From Thermoplasmata archaeon (lineage in GTDB: Archaea > Thermoplasmatota > Thermoplasmata > GCA-020350865), in the NCBI GenBank assembly GCA_020351895.1, contig CP070672.1, positions 654,698 through 659,947 on the forward strand: DNA of 5,250 nt, given 5' to 3'. Each line of letters begins with the position of its first letter. Position 1 is the first letter of the stretch. Shown here piece after piece: positions 4,419-5,250 of the stretch. The position numbers and the translations under genes are program-made. Under the pieces are notes generated by a model that saw only the letters and a program-made list of their open reading frames with translations, was not told the origin of the DNA and ran no database searches.

Positions 4419-5250
4419 TTACTCCTCTTCTTCAGGCGGTCTTTTAACTACTTTCTTTGGTACGACTGTGGGTCTTCCTTCTTCCGGCGGTCTCACAACC
4501 TTCTTTGGAACCACAGTGGGAGGCCCTCTTACTACCTTCTTAGGTACAACCTCTGGCGGTCTTGCAACCTTCTTAGGCACAACAGTGGGCGGGGCAGCTG
4601 CTGGAGCTTCAGCCCTTGTTACGGCCTTTGGAGGCACCTCAACAGGAGGTGCAGCAGGTGGAAGCTCGTACTCTTCTTCTTCCTCTTCCTCGAATATACT
4701 GCCGCATTTGAAGCATATGGCCGCGCTTTCTGGATTTACGGTCTTGCACTGTGGACAGGATTTTGTCCTGCCTTTTCTCAGTTCCTCTTCCCTTGAAAGC
4801 CATTCTTCGAATCCCACGTACTTTGGACTGGCCTTCCACCAATCCATGAACTCCTCATCGGTCATGCCTGCTCCGCGCTCGTCCTTGGCCTCGGTTCTGA
4901 ACTGATCCACATACTCCATGTACTGGCTCTTCATCCTCTCTACGTAGTCCTTCTTCTCCTTCTCGATCCCAGCAAAAACGGCTCCGCACTCTGGACAGGA
5001 CTTGGAGGTCACAGGAATCCAGGCACCGCACTCACTGCACTTTGCTGTGTCTGCCTCGAATACGGCACCGCACTTGGGACACTTCTTCTCACCCTCTGGT
5101 ATGAAGGCACCGCACTCACCGCACTCGACAAGTCTGCCGAGGCCGTATCTGCCAAGAAGTACTCCCACATGGACTACAAAGAGGAACCCGATTCCGATTA
5201 TTATCAGTATCAACTGTAAATTATCTTCAAGGAACGTCTTATCCTCTCCC
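4419..5250 (-). CDS. Membrane-anchored triple zinc-ribbon protein with Pro/Lys/Val repeat tail, 5'-partial
   Basis: The function is not recognised. The frame is open to the right edge; the first possible start inside the window is a TTG at 5213, but in-frame codons continue upstream (G-E-D-K-T-F-L-E-D-N-L-Q), so the real start is probably outside. Numbering from the TTG: one membrane helix (about 1-21) followed by G-R-Y-G-L-G-R, which by the positive-inside rule puts the C-terminal part in the cytoplasm; zinc ribbon 1 (Cys31, 34, 45, 48); zinc ribbon 2 (Cys59, 62, 73, 76); a charged, probably helical linker with W-rich F-M-D-W-W-K (122-127), about 83-150; zinc ribbon 3 (Cys153, 156, 167, 170); an acidic run of seven Glu (175-181); then an Ala/Pro stretch and four V-V-P-K-K-V-[VA] repeats, ending E-E-E-E. 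The unseen N-terminal part may be extracytoplasmic. An adaptor role at the membrane, binding protein or nucleic acid, is a guess only. Confidence 0.8.
   Translation of the reverse strand, partial: GEDKTFLEDNLQLILIIIGIGFLFVVHVGVLLGRYGLGRLVECGECGAFIPEGEKKCPKCGAVFEADTAKCSECGAWIPVTSKSCPECGAVFAGIEKEKKDYVERMKSQYMEYVDQFRTEAKDERGAGMTDEEFMDWWKASPKYVGFEEWLSREEELRKGRTKSCPQCKTVNPESAAICFKCGSIFEEEEEEEYELPPAAPPVEVPPKAVTRAEAPAAAPPTVVPKKVARPPEVVPKKVVRGPPTVVPKKVVRPPEEGRPTVVPKKVVKRPPEEEE
4422..4586 (-). repeat. Tandem protein repeat V-V-P-K-K-V-[VA] in the zinc-ribbon protein tail
   Basis: Four imperfect units encode residues 210-264 (numbered from the TTG at 5213). The heptads start at residues 211, 222, 234 and 250 and are separated by R-P-P-E, R-G-P-P-T and R-P-P-E-E-G-R-P-T linkers. 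The unit spacing therefore grows: 11, 12, then 16 residues. The DNA copies differ at many third codon positions, which suggests selection for the peptide and not a very recent DNA slippage event. Confidence 0.85.

Noticed and set aside
4422..4586. Repeats considered as a CRISPR array or DNA satellite
   Set aside because: The units are imperfect, vary in spacing, lie in frame within a gene and diverge at third codon positions, so they are protein repeats.
4183..4905. Long plus-strand Gly/Ser/Thr-rich reading frame of 240 codons
   Set aside because: It is the antisense shadow of the zinc-ribbon protein tail. Its repeats come from the V-V-P-K-K-V codons on the other strand, and it runs through the intergenic terminator and into the GDT1 gene.

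Overview
The window looks archaeal, most likely euryarchaeal and possibly Thermoplasmatota. The evidence is a thiolase / DUF35 zinc-OB gene cluster in the compact archaeal style, genes with no Shine-Dalgarno at the head of transcripts but clear Shine-Dalgarno sites inside the operon, oligo(T)-type termination, and a membrane-anchored multi-zinc-ribbon protein. This assignment is inference; there is no rRNA or other marker gene in the window.

Layout: (1) 1-1067 (+), the 3' part of a fumarate reductase / succinate dehydrogenase-type flavoprotein whose N-terminal Rossmann region lies before the window. (2) 1133-3705 (+), a tight three-gene operon: thiolase-fold protein A, a 99-residue DUF35 zinc-ribbon/OB protein (overlapping A's stop by 1 nt), and thiolase-fold protein B, a diverged paralogue of A. 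(3) 3706-4290 (-), a GDT1/UPF0016 six-helix cation transporter, convergent with thiolase B with no base between the two stop codons. (4) 4291-4418, a short intergenic stretch holding the putative GDT1 promoter and an oligo(T) terminator. (5) 4419-5250 (-), a membrane-anchored protein with three zinc ribbons and a repetitive Pro/Lys/Val tail, open through the right edge.

The most interesting part is the central operon. Archaeal thiolases of this type normally carry V-E-N-A-C-A-S-G around the nucleophilic cysteine. Protein A has Ser (residue 81) and protein B has Pro (residue 83) at that place, while both keep the H-D-A-F and G-H-P motifs and flank a normal-looking DUF35 partner. Neither can be a classical Claisen thiolase by the known mechanism. 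Together they may form a thiolase-fold/DUF35 enzyme with other chemistry, such as an Ltp2-ChsH2-like acyl-CoA aldolase, or an acyl-CoA binding or scaffold complex. No HMG-CoA synthase gene is present in the window, so the standard archaeal mevalonate thiolase / HMG-CoA synthase / DUF35 complex is not what is seen here.
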